Shown: positions 16,113 through 24,633 of the stretch, piece by piece
Layout: the number at the start of each line of letters is the position of its first letter
Position numbering within the stretch: the first letter of the stretch is position 1
Assembly (NCBI GenBank): GCA_016789725.1
Contig: JAEUQN010000068.1
Location: 1 to 33,588, forward strand
Direction: 5' to 3'
DNA: 33,588 bases
Source: Blastocatellia bacterium
GTDB lineage: Bacteria; Acidobacteriota; Blastocatellia; RBC074
Position numbers and translations under genes: made by a program
The notes under the pieces: generated by a model
Seen by the model: only the letters and a program-made list of their open reading frames with translations
Database searches by the model: none
What the model was told of the DNA's origin: nothing

Positions 16113-18647
16113 CTACGAGGCTTTCTTCGACGCGCGCGTTGGAGCCTTCACTTCTGCCGCAACCAATTCACCGCCTTCACTCGCCACACCTTTATATTCG
16201 CACTCTGGGCAACTGAGCACAGTTTGATTGGCGCGGGCATTGAATTTTTCCAGCATGAACGGGTTCTGGCATTGTGGGCAAACACGGGCCACCGGTTTGT
16301 CCCAATAGACGCGATCACATTTCGGATAGTCGGAACAGCCATAAAAGACCTTGCCGCGTTTGGATTTCTTAACGACGATCTCGCCTTTGCACCCTTGCCG
16401 CGTGCAAGCTACGCCAGTTGTTTCGCGCTTGATGTACTTACAATTTGTACAGCCCGTGTATTCACCGTATGGCCCTTGCTTGATGGCGATTTGCATTCCA
16501 CATTCAGGACATTTTTCGTCCAGCATTTTCGGCGGAGCCATCACTGCGCCAGTCTTGGAGAGCTTGCGCGTGTTCTTGCAATCAGGATAGCCCGTACACG
16601 CGAGAAACTGTCCGAAGCGTCCCTTCTTGAGCGCCATCGAACTTCCACATTTTTCACAGACTTCATTGGCGTATGGATTCTCTTCTGCTTCGGCGGCATT
16701 GGGTGTGGCTGCGGTCGAGGAGGTTTCTCCATTGCTGCTGGCAGGCTTCGCCAATTCGCGGGTGGTTTTGCATTCGGGGTAATTCGTGCAGGCTAAAAAC
16801 TGCCCGAAGCGTCCGAATTTAATAGCCATTTTCGAGCCGCATTTTTCGCAGACTTCATCGGTGATGATTTCCTGCCGCTTCACATCTTTCATGTGGGTTT
16901 GCGCGGCTTTTAAATCCACCGTGAACTTGTCGTAAAAGCCTTTCAGCGCGGCTGTCCATTTCACCTTGCCCTCTTCGATTTCGTCGAGTTCGCCTTCAAG
17001 TCGTGCGGTGTATTGCACGTCAAACAAGTCCACAAAACTTTTGACCAGCAAATCGTTGACAATGGTTCCCAGATCAGTTGGATAGAACTTGCCTTCGCGC
17101 TTTTCGACGTATTCACGATCCTGAATCACGGTCATAATCGTCGCGTAAGTTGAAGGTCGTCCGATGCCTTTTTCTTCGAGCGCCTTGACGAGCGTGGCTT
17201 CAGTGTAGCGTGGCGGTGGTTCAGTGAAGCTTTGATTCGGCGTGAGCGAGTTTAATTTTAAATTCTCACCTTTTTCCGTCTTCGGCAATTTCGCGGCGCG
17301 CTCTTCGTCGTCCTCGTCTTTTTCATCTTTGCCTTCTTCATACACGGCAAGGAAGCCGTCGAATTTCAAAACGGAACCAGTGGCGCGGAAGGTAAATTTG
17401 CTGCCTGCGGCAATATCAATGGTGGTTTGATCGAACAGCGCGGGCATCATCTGTGAGGCGACGAAGCGCTGCCAAATCAGGCGATAGAGCGCGAGTTCGT
17501 CTTTGTCGAGATACTTGGCAATGGAATCGGGAGTGAGGCCGACAGAAGTTGGTCTGATTGCCTCGTGCGCATCCTGTGCGTCTTTCTTCGAGCGATATTG
17601 AATTGCTTTTTCCGGCAAATAACTTTGCCCGTAACGTCCGCCAATAAATTCGCGGGCTTCCTGCAACGCACTGTCCGACACGCGTGTTGAATCCGTACGC
17701 ATATATGTAATCAAGCCGACTGTGCCTTCGCCCACATCTTTGCCTTCGTAGAGTTTTTGCGCGATCTGCATTGTTTTCTTGGCGGGAAATCGCAGCTTGC
17801 GCGAAGCTTCCTGTTGCAGCTTGGAAGTGATAAATGGCGGCACCGGATTGCGTTTCTTTTCTTTCGTCGAAACGTCCGAGACAATGTATGTCGCGCCTTC
17901 TAATTCAGAGAGAATCTGTTTGGCGTCGCCTTCGTTTTTGATGTGTAGCTCTGATTTTTTGACGCCTGTATCAAAGCCTGAAGTCTTCACCGTTTGATCC
18001 GCAACCTTATACAAGCGCGCATCAAATGCGGGCGGCAATTGCGCCGACAAATTCGCCGTGATCGTCCAATATTCTGTTTTGACGAAAGCCTGGATTTCGC
18101 GTTCGCGCTCAACGACCAACCGCACTGCGACCGTTTGCACACGGCCTGCGGAAAGTCCCCGCCGAACTTTGTCCCAGAGCAATGGCGAGACTTGATAGCC
18201 GACCAGGCGATCTACGACACGGCGCGCTTGCTGTGCGTCTACCAGATTCACATCAATTTGCGCGGGATGCTTGAACGCTTCATTGACGGCGGCCTTGGTG
18301 ATTTCGTTGAACATCACGCGGAAGATGGGCTTTTTCGACTTGCCGCGCCCGCCAACCTCTTCAGCAATGTGCCAGCCGATGGCCTCGCCTTCACGATCCG
18401 GGTCAGTTGCAATGAAGATGGTTTCCGCTTCTTTCGCCGCTGCTTTTAATTCCCTGACGACTTTCTCTTTGCCGGGCATGACTTCGTAGGTTGGTTCGAA
18501 GTTGTTCTCGACATCTACGCCCAGTCCTTTCTTCGGCAAGTCTTTGATATGCCCCACCGACGCCAGTACTTTGTAATCTTTCCCCAGATATTTATTAATG
18601 GTTTTGGCTTTGGCGGGTGATTCGACAATAACTAATGATTTCGACAT
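16113..18647 (-). CDS. topA: DNA topoisomerase I (type IA)
   Basis: This 844-aa enzyme relaxes negatively supercoiled DNA by a 5'-phosphotyrosyl intermediate. The TOPRIM domain begins at the N-terminus (E9; TDPDREGEAI at 81-90). The catalytic tyrosine is Y315 in GLITYMRTDST. The C-terminus carries five cysteine modules: two nearly identical four-Cys units (EVCEKCG...), a third (EKCPECG), a fourth with a degenerate first knuckle (CTRQGC) and a fifth (VCPQCQ). The last residues are Lys/Ala rich. The ATG at 18647 gives the standard MSKSLVIVESPAKAKTI-type N-terminus. It is housekeeping and essential in most bacteria, and lies downstream of hisA on the same strand with a gap of about 295 bases. 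Confidence 0.98.
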   Translation of the reverse strand: MSKSLVIVESPAKAKTINKYLGKDYKVLASVGHIKDLPKKGLGVDVENNFEPTYEVMPGKEKVVRELKAAAKEAETIFIATDPDREGEAIGWHIAEEVGGRGKSKKPIFRVMFNEITKAAVNEAFKHPAQIDVNLVDAQQARRVVDRLVGYQVSPLLWDKVRRGLSAGRVQTVAVRLVVEREREIQAFVKTEYWTITANLSAQLPPAFDARLYKVADQTVKTSGFDTGVKKSELHIKNEGDAKQILSELEGATYIVSDVSTKEKKRNPVPPFITSKLQQEASRKLRFPAKKTMQIAQKLYEGKDVGEGTVGLITYMRTDSTRVSDSALQEAREFIGGRYGQSYLPEKAIQYRSKKDAQDAHEAIRPTSVGLTPDSIAKYLDKDELALYRLIWQRFVASQMMPALFDQTTIDIAAGSKFTFRATGSVLKFDGFLAVYEEGKDEKDEDDEERAAKLPKTEKGENLKLNSLTPNQSFTEPPPRYTEATLVKALEEKGIGRPSTYATIMTVIQDREYVEKREGKFYPTDLGTIVNDLLVKSFVDLFDVQYTARLEGELDEIEEGKVKWTAALKGFYDKFTVDLKAAQTHMKDVKRQEIITDEVCEKCGSKMAIKFGRFGQFLACTNYPECKTTRELAKPASSNGETSSTAATPNAAEAEENPYANEVCEKCGSSMALKKGRFGQFLACTGYPDCKNTRKLSKTGAVMAPPKMLDEKCPECGMQIAIKQGPYGEYTGCTNCKYIKRETTGVACTRQGCKGEIVVKKSKRGKVFYGCSDYPKCDRVYWDKPVARVCPQCQNPFMLEKFNARANQTVLSCPECEYKGVASEGGELVAAEVKAPTRASKKAS

Positions 18648-18685
18648 AAGAATGATTCCGAGAGATAGGTTCGTAGCTCACTAAG

Positions 18686-18715
18686 ACACTACACGCAAAA
18701 ACAAAGCTCAGTCAA
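18686..18715 (-). promoter_or_regulatory. Candidate sigma-70-type promoter for topA
   Basis: On the minus strand a -35-like TTGACT (18710-18715) and a -10-like TAGTGT (18686-18691) are 18 bases apart. They lie about 40 bases before the topA start. The -10 matches the consensus poorly, so this is only a candidate. The rest of 18648-18942 holds only the hisA terminator hairpin and nothing else that I can support. Confidence 0.33.
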
Positions 18716-18883
18716 ATAGCACGAACAATCGCGTCAACACAAGCGATTCTTGAAAGGCGGGCAATTTGGTGAGATCGGTGTGGGAATGAAATTGTGATCC
18801 AAGATGGCAGATCAATGGCGAGTCTGATATGGGCTGATCATCACCTGCGCAGGCTTGAGGTTTTGCAGTTTCTGTCAAAACAC

Positions 18884-18919
18884 GATAGCCCACAAAAGCC
18901 AAAACTCTTGTGGGCTATC
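18884..18919 (-). terminator. Rho-independent-type terminator after hisA
   Basis: A perfect 12-bp stem, 18884-18895 with 18908-18919 (GATAGCCCACAA/TTGTGGGCTATC), has a 12-base loop and is followed on the minus strand by GTGTTTTG. It begins 24 bases past the hisA stop. The T-tract is short but the stem is strong and the position is right. Confidence 0.6.
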
Positions 18920-18942
18920 TGCTTTGAGTCTATCAGATTGCT

Positions 18943-19671
18943 TTATTCGTCGGCGGCATCCAGCGCGTCTTCGAGTGTGAATGAACCCTCGTAAAGTGCC
19001 TTGCCGATAATCAAACTGTCTACGCCAAATTCTTCCAGGTCCTTTACCGTATAAATGTCGTCAAGTGACGCGACACCGCCGGATGCCGTGACTTTCAATC
19101 CGCTGACTTCGGCGATTTCGCGGGTGGCTTCCAGGTTGATGCCGCTCATCATCCCATCGCGCGAAATATCGGTGTACACAATGCGCTCAACGCCCATATC
19201 CGCGACTTTTTGTGCTAGATCGAGGGCGGTGACGTCGGCTGTTTTTTGCCAGCCCCGCAGCGCGACTTTGCCATTGCGCGCATCAATGCCCACGACAATC
19301 GTTGAGCCAAATTCGTCGAGCAGGTTTTGTAACAAGAGCGGGTTCTCAATTGCCGCTGTCCCCACCACGATGCGGGTGACGCCAATGTCGTCCAGCTTTT
19401 GCACATCGGCGATGGAGCGCACGCCGCCGCCGAACTGGATCGGCAAATTTACAGCATACAAAATGTCGTCCAACGCTCGTAAATTTTTGCTGTCGTCGAG
19501 GTTCATTGCCCCATCAAGATTGACGACATGCAGCATTTCAGCTCCAGCGTCATACCATTTTTTGGCGACGGCTACGGGGTTTTCCGAATAAACTGTCTCA
19601 GCCGATGTCTGGCCTTGGGTTAACCTCACGCAGCGCCCGCCGCGCAGATCAATTGCGGGAATGATAATCAT
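18943..19671 (-). CDS. hisA: HisA, ProFAR isomerase (histidine biosynthesis)
   Basis: This 242-aa (beta/alpha)8 barrel performs the Amadori isomerisation of ProFAR to PRFAR, the fourth step of histidine synthesis. The N-terminus IIIPAIDLRGGRCVRL holds the first catalytic Asp, D8. The second, D130, is in VVGIDARNGKVALRGW. Phosphate-binding segments GGGVRS (81-86) and TASGGVASLDD are intact. Length is normal. It stands alone here, with no hisF, hisH or other his genes within the window and its own terminator, so the pathway genes are scattered or elsewhere. No ribosome site is evident. Confidence 0.97.
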   Translation of the reverse strand: MIIIPAIDLRGGRCVRLTQGQTSAETVYSENPVAVAKKWYDAGAEMLHVVNLDGAMNLDDSKNLRALDDILYAVNLPIQFGGGVRSIADVQKLDDIGVTRIVVGTAAIENPLLLQNLLDEFGSTIVVGIDARNGKVALRGWQKTADVTALDLAQKVADMGVERIVYTDISRDGMMSGINLEATREIAEVSGLKVTASGGVASLDDIYTVKDLEEFGVDSLIIGKALYEGSFTLEDALDAADE

Positions 19672-20006
19672 GGGAAGTTACGATTTTCGAGGGTCGCTAT
19701 CTTGTGACATTGCTCTTGCTGTTTCGCGGCTCATCTTTAATTGCTGTGGAGTTGGATGGCAAAGCTTTCAGGAATTACTTTGTCAAAAATGAACGCCTAA
19801 ATACTACTCATTTTGGGTTTTCAGGCAAGGAAAATTATTACATTGATTGAATCAGAAAGGAAATATCCATAGTTGCGATTTGATAGATTGTGCTATAGTG
19901 CCTGCATTCATTGCCCCTATAAACAACCCTCAGCTTCGGTTCGGCTCCCCTGAAGATCATTAAGTAAAGTCATCATCCCAGTACGGACAACCCAAATTAT
20001 CAAGCT
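19672..20006. other. Intergenic region between divergent hisA and hydrolase
   Basis: This gap of 335 bases has no gene that I can support. It must hold the promoters of both divergent genes. The only convincing element is the candidate at 19873-19899 for the rightward gene. The stretch 19780-19880 is AT-rich. No riboswitch or attenuator fold was recognised. Confidence 0.45.
19873..19899 (+). promoter_or_regulatory. Candidate extended -10 promoter for the alpha/beta hydrolase gene
   Basis: The extended -10 TGCTATAGT (19891-19899) preserves the TGn motif. A -35-like TTGCGA (19873-19878) is 15 bases upstream, which is short, but extended -10 promoters tolerate a weak -35. It lies about 107 bases before the ATG at 20007. 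Confidence 0.42.
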
Positions 20007-20945
20007 ATGGCAAAAAGACTTAATCCCATATTTCGATTAACACGTGCCTTGTTGCCTATGATGGTAGGGTTTATGGTTGTCCTCGGTGCGTTTGAGGGGT
20101 GGCTGGTCTACCGCGTGACGCATCCACGTCGGACCAGCCATGAGGCAACTCCCAGTCATTATCAATTATTTACCGGCGGAGGCATGTCCTGGAGTGAGGA
20201 TCAATGGGACAATACCGATGGCACACAGGCTCAAGGATGGTTTTTACGTGGGGCCACGGGTTCCCCCGCTGTTGTGCTGAATCACGGTTATGGCAAGAAT
20301 CGCGCTGAATTGCTTAATCTGGGCGTCAAGCTTTGTGAAGCTGGGTATCACGTGCTGCTCCCTGATTTGCGCGGACACGGAGCCAGTGGAGTGTCATACT
20401 CGTCCCTCGGCATTTATGAAAAAGATGATCTGAATGCCGCCATCAATTTCCTGAAAACGAAAAAGAGCGCGCAAGGACAACCATTGGTAGATGGGAATCG
20501 CGTGGGCGTTTATGGCGTGTCGCTTGGGGGATATGCCGGGCTGACGGCTGCCGCCGAAAATCCGACCATTAAAGTAGTGATTGCAGATTCAGTGTATGCA
20601 AAGCCGAATTGGTTGACGCAGGCAGTTTTGAAAGAAATGTTCAGTGCCGATCCGCCGTTGCTTGGACAATTTGCTGAGCTGGGATTGCGGGGATATTTCT
20701 GGGGCCATTATGACGAGGGATCTGCTGAGGGGGCGCTCAGTCGTTACCGCGATCAGAAACTGTGGTTGGTGACAACGCAGGTTAATACTTCGACAACCGA
20801 AGACCTGAATCAAATGGCGCTGAATTTATTCCAACAGGCGCAATTCCCGAAAGAAATCATTAAGGTCGAGCGTTTGCGCTCTGACGCGCGGGATGCCTAT
20901 GATGATCGTATTGTGGGAATTTTCCGAAAGGACCTGACGAGGTAA
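20007..20945 (+). CDS. Membrane-anchored alpha/beta hydrolase-fold protein
   Basis: This 312-aa protein has an N-terminal membrane anchor (about residues 13-36), with the hydrolase domain probably outside the membrane. Fold markers are clear: oxyanion region LNHGYG (91-96), LLPDLRGHGASG (117-128) and nucleophile elbow GVSLGG with S172. At the expected acid position the usual HGxxD strand reads LVTTQVNTSTTED, with Asn where Asp is normal, and no His occurs in the C-terminal segment where the catalytic His should be. It may be a non-catalytic relative or use other residues. No ribosome site is evident. It converges on the TldE-like gene. Confidence 0.82.
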   Translation: MAKRLNPIFRLTRALLPMMVGFMVVLGAFEGWLVYRVTHPRRTSHEATPSHYQLFTGGGMSWSEDQWDNTDGTQAQGWFLRGATGSPAVVLNHGYGKNRAELLNLGVKLCEAGYHVLLPDLRGHGASGVSYSSLGIYEKDDLNAAINFLKTKKSAQGQPLVDGNRVGVYGVSLGGYAGLTAAAENPTIKVVIADSVYAKPNWLTQAVLKEMFSADPPLLGQFAELGLRGYFWGHYDEGSAEGALSRYRDQKLWLVTTQVNTSTTEDLNQMALNLFQQAQFPKEIIKVERLRSDARDAYDDRIVGIFRKDLTR

Positions 20946-20955
20946 ATCTGGAAGG

Positions 20956-21012
20956 GCAGGGGCGTCTGAAGCGGTTGGCTATTCTTCATCGCCCCTGCTG
21001 TTCGGCTTTTTT
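20956..21012 (+). terminator. Rho-independent terminator between convergent genes
   Basis: The stem 20956-20964 with 20990-20998 (GCAGGGGCG/CGCCCCTGC) is extended across a small bulge by TGAAG/CTTCA (20967-20971 with 20984-20988), with a 12-base loop. A run of six T follows at 21007-21012. It lies 10 bases after the hydrolase stop and just before the stop of the convergent gene. Confidence 0.65.
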
Positions 21013-22662
21013 CTACGGCTTATCAAAATAGGGATGCGTCAGGAGCATCGGCTTTTGCTTTGCGCCTGTGGGTTTTTTCAGTTCGAGTTCTTCCAACAGT
21101 GCAGAAGGCGCAATCACACTGGTACTGACGCCGCCACCATACCCGCCACCACCTGCGCGATTCAAGGCGTAGCTGTCATTTCCAACTGCAATAATCTGAG
21201 CCTTTAATTGCTTTACCGTCAGCTCTCCAATGCTTACGCCACGAATCAACTCTTCCCGTCCGTCATCAACATAAACTTTATACGTCAGGGCTGGATCGCT
21301 GAGACCTCCGCCTTTAATGATAATTCCATAGGGCATTTCCAGAGCTTTGCACATCTTGATGAGTTCCTGCTTGAGCTGGTCATAACTTTTGCCGTCACTG
21401 GATTGAATAAACAAATTGCCAATCTCAGTAGTGGCTCCGCCATTCAAGCCCGAACGTCCGTGACCATTGGAGCGCAGCATGTTTTTGCGGGGACGTCGTG
21501 ACAGTAACAGATTTTTCAGCACACCTTGTTCGACCAGCGAAATCTTGCGCGCGGACACTCCCTGGTCGTCCACTTTGTAAGAGCCAAGTAAGGCTTTGTC
21601 GCCGAATTTTTCCTGTGTCGGATCATCGTAGACCGAAATATGAAACGGCAGCACACGCCGATTAAGGCGGTTTGCTAACTCGCTGCGGTCTTCGCCCTGC
21701 ATTCCGACAGGCGGACGATAGCTGCAAAATTCTGGTGCCAGTAATTGGGCGAACATTTCAGCGGATGCGGGGCCAGTAAACAACACCGGACCGAGGTAGG
21801 TTTCATTCAAAACAGGCGCGACCTGAAGCTTCGTTACTTGTTCCGCCATGCGTTGAATTGATTTGGTAATCTCTGCGACCGACGGCAATTGGTCAATGCT
21901 GGTAACGTGGAAAGGAGCCGAAAGATTGACCCACATGCCATCGGCAGTTTGGGCTGCTGCACTGGCATCCAGCGAAATCATCATCATTGGGCGGCGAATG
22001 CGCGTTCCCTCGCTGTTGACCAAATACCGATGCACAAGTTGCGCCTGAAACGTGACGCGCGAATCTTTGATCGTTGGGAACTGGCGAAAGAGAGCCGACA
22101 ATTCACGCACCGTCGTTTCCCAGTGCTTTTGATCGAAGCTCAGGGTTTGCGAAGGCAAGAGCAATACCGTCGCGTCTTCCTTGGAAAAATCCGGGATTTT
22201 TTCTTCGTCCACTCGATTTTTCAGAAACGCCCGTTTTCGTGCAATCTGTTCGACTGCTCCTCGATACGCGGCGTCTGTCGCCAGCCACAGTTCGTGCCGC
22301 AGCGCGTTGTAGTCGTTCTCAATCGCCACCGAAATTGGGTAGCCCATTGGTTCATTGTCGAATTCGTAACCGCCTACGCGCACATCCACCATCATCGCGC
22401 GCCCGTGATTACGCTGGGAATACAGCAATCCCCCAAACGCCGCTGTCGCCGTGAAGGTCTTGATGTCCATCGCTTCATATTCGATGAAGTAAGGCTTTTC
22501 CTGGCCTTGAATGACAAGCTTGCTGATGGATCGCTGCAACTCGTCCTGCATCGCTTTGAGAACAACATCAGAGTCGTTCGCGGCAGGTTGTGCAAAGGCG
22601 AAGTTGGCGCTGAGAAGCGCAATGGTTAAAGCGAGAGTGAATCGTTCGAATAGCTGCTTCAT
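21013..22662 (-). CDS. Exported TldE/PmbA-like protein without metal site
   Basis: This 549-aa protein starts at ATG 22662, which opens a clear signal peptide (MKQLFERF..., ending FAFAQ); longer in-frame sequence is not signal-like. The fold resembles the upstream TldD-like protein throughout (ISVYDDPT, GHGR, GVLKNLLLSR motifs). At the position of the TldD zinc motif the sequence reads ASAEMFAQLLAPEF, with no HExxxH, and the C-terminal Cys motif is replaced by a Gly-rich loop. In E. coli, TldE is likewise the non-metal subunit of the TldD/TldE protease heterodimer. It starts 40 bases after the TldD-like gene on the same strand, which supports a complex. Confidence 0.85.
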   Translation of the reverse strand: MKQLFERFTLALTIALLSANFAFAQPAANDSDVVLKAMQDELQRSISKLVIQGQEKPYFIEYEAMDIKTFTATAAFGGLLYSQRNHGRAMMVDVRVGGYEFDNEPMGYPISVAIENDYNALRHELWLATDAAYRGAVEQIARKRAFLKNRVDEEKIPDFSKEDATVLLLPSQTLSFDQKHWETTVRELSALFRQFPTIKDSRVTFQAQLVHRYLVNSEGTRIRRPMMMISLDASAAAQTADGMWVNLSAPFHVTSIDQLPSVAEITKSIQRMAEQVTKLQVAPVLNETYLGPVLFTGPASAEMFAQLLAPEFCSYRPPVGMQGEDRSELANRLNRRVLPFHISVYDDPTQEKFGDKALLGSYKVDDQGVSARKISLVEQGVLKNLLLSRRPRKNMLRSNGHGRSGLNGGATTEIGNLFIQSSDGKSYDQLKQELIKMCKALEMPYGIIIKGGGLSDPALTYKVYVDDGREELIRGVSIGELTVKQLKAQIIAVGNDSYALNRAGGGGYGGGVSTSVIAPSALLEELELKKPTGAKQKPMLLTHPYFDKP

Positions 22663-22702
22663 TATTATTTCTCGTGGGCGGTTTTCAGGGGCAACAGAGT
22701 TG

Positions 22703-24424
22703 TTATCTGTTGTTTGGTTGGTCCTGACTTGGTGGCGGCAAAATCGGCAACCGTTCATTCGATTTCGGTTTCTTTTGCACTTCGATTTGCGTCGTCAAGA
22801 TGCTCGGTGACACCGCCGATACCGGAACCCAGCCGGATTCTGCACCACAGACGCCATTGAAAACTTCGGTCGTGTCGCTGGCAGCAACAATTTTGCTGAA
22901 CGAAGTCAACGGCGTCCCGATCAAATCTACGCCGCGCACCAATTCATCGGGACGACCGTCGGCATACACGCGATACACCATCACGGGTGTGACCTGAAAT
23001 GCTTGCGGCGCGCTCCGCCCGGTTGTTGTAAAGCCGCCGGAGATGTCTTGAAAAATCAGGCCGAACGGTTTGTCCTGCTTCTTGCATTCGGCGATAAGGA
23101 GTTCGCGTAACTTGGCTTCAGGAACAGTTTTGGAAACTTGCACGACCAAATTGCCTTGTCGTCCGACGGCGCGCATCCCTGGTTGTTTGCGTCCGTGTCC
23201 ATTGGAACTGGGAAACCCTTTAATCGGCGAGCGCGACATCAGGAAGTTTTTCAGAATACCGTTTTCAACGACTGGTACGCGCTGCGCTTTCACGCCTTCG
23301 TCGTCGAATTGGTAATAGCCATTGAGGTCGGTGTTGACCAGTTGCTTGAGCGTCGGATCATCATAGACCGAAATGAATTCGGGCAGAATCGGTTTGTTGA
23401 CTTGCTTGGTGAAAGTTTGACCAGAGTCTTCTTCTTTCTGGCGATGGCCTTCGATGCGATGCCCAAAGATTTCATGGAAGAACACGCCGCTCGCTCGCCC
23501 GGACAAAATCGCTGGCCCTGTGTAGGGTTCGATCACCGGGGCTTTGCGCAGGTCGAGCAGGTCTTTCGCCATCTTTTCAATGGCGGCGACAATCACCGCA
23601 GCGCCCGGCAATTTATCCGGCGTGAACGCATCGAACGCTTCGTAGCGATAGAGTTCCATCCCGTCTTCCGCCTTGGTCCGGGCGTAAATCGCCAATCGTG
23701 CTCGTGTGCCTCCGTGCTGAATCGCCGTGCCTTCGGAATTGACCAGATACTTCGTTGTGGCATCAGCGTTGAAGCTCACGTTGGAAGAAAGGATTTCAGG
23801 ATATTTGTTGAAGATTGCCGACCAGGTTTTGAGGTTCTTTTCCCAGGCGGCTTGATCTATTTTGCCTAAGCTTGGTGTCGGTGTCATCGCCACTTGAGGT
23901 GTCTCGCGCGAAAGGTCGGCTGATTTGTCTTCCTCTTCAACTTTGACGGCCTGATTGGCTTTGATTTGAATCAGACGTTCCTGCGCAGCTTTATACTTTT
24001 GATCTGTCACCATCCAGAGCGAGCTTTTAATTGCGTCCAGATCGTCTTCGGATGAAATTGGCATTGCGCCGCCGCCGCCATAATAACCGCCGCCACCGCC
24101 AGTACGATGCGTGTTGTCGAGTTGATAATCTCCTACGCGCACGTCTACATCCAGCAACCGCACGCGCCCGCTGTCGTTATTTTGCAGCGCACCATACTGT
24201 GCTGTGATAGCGACCTGCTGTAAATCCGTGACTTGATAGGCGATCAAATATGGAGGTGGATCACCTTTTTGTTTGAGGATTTTTTGCGCCCGTTGCAATT
24301 CTTCCTGCAAAGCCGTCATCACCGCACTTTTGCTGGCGGATGGCATCGCTTTTTGGCTGATGGTTGCTGGCGCGAGAAGGGAAATGGTCAGAATGGCGGA
24401 GAGTACGTATCTCGTAAATTTCAT
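22703..24424 (-). CDS. Exported TldD-like zinc metalloprotease
   Basis: This 573-aa protein of the TldD/PmbA (U62) family has an N-terminal signal peptide (about residues 1-24), whereas classical TldD is cytosolic. The zinc motif H317-E318-x3-H322 (HEIFGHRIEGH) is intact, and the C-terminal metal ligand Cys is present at about C526 (NGVCGAESGWVPVSAVSPS, the counterpart of the TldD GMCGKxG motif). A Gly/Tyr-rich insertion lies at about 109-120. TldD/TldE complexes are proteases of unstructured peptides, such as microcin B17 precursor and CcdA in E. coli. Here the site of action is probably the periplasm, and the substrate is unknown. It is the first gene of a two-gene operon. Confidence 0.88.
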   Translation of the reverse strand: MKFTRYVLSAILTISLLAPATISQKAMPSASKSAVMTALQEELQRAQKILKQKGDPPPYLIAYQVTDLQQVAITAQYGALQNNDSGRVRLLDVDVRVGDYQLDNTHRTGGGGGYYGGGGAMPISSEDDLDAIKSSLWMVTDQKYKAAQERLIQIKANQAVKVEEEDKSADLSRETPQVAMTPTPSLGKIDQAAWEKNLKTWSAIFNKYPEILSSNVSFNADATTKYLVNSEGTAIQHGGTRARLAIYARTKAEDGMELYRYEAFDAFTPDKLPGAAVIVAAIEKMAKDLLDLRKAPVIEPYTGPAILSGRASGVFFHEIFGHRIEGHRQKEEDSGQTFTKQVNKPILPEFISVYDDPTLKQLVNTDLNGYYQFDDEGVKAQRVPVVENGILKNFLMSRSPIKGFPSSNGHGRKQPGMRAVGRQGNLVVQVSKTVPEAKLRELLIAECKKQDKPFGLIFQDISGGFTTTGRSAPQAFQVTPVMVYRVYADGRPDELVRGVDLIGTPLTSFSKIVAASDTTEVFNGVCGAESGWVPVSAVSPSILTTQIEVQKKPKSNERLPILPPPSQDQPNNR

Positions 24425-24633
24425 TGAAATCAGTCAATCCTTTCAGGCAGCGAAGCTAACTTATTTGCAGGTAGGGACGCAAGGAAAAAACGTTGATGGG
24501 TTGTCAGTTGTCAATCGTCAGTTGTAATTTGTTCTGCCGCATCTATGAGGGAATAAACGGAGCGTGATTGAAGATAAAGGATTGAGAGACATTTACGTGA
24601 CGATGTTGAGGCCTAATGCGTCTGAGGAAGACT

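Noticed and set aside
18794..18994. Open frame of 66 codons across the hisA terminator
   Set aside because: It overlaps the hisA 3' end and the terminator hairpin, has no ribosome site and shows no domain or signal.
24490..24530. Repeated GTCAGTTGT words before msrP
   Set aside because: Two short direct copies in AT-rich DNA with no symmetry or position that suggests a regulator site.
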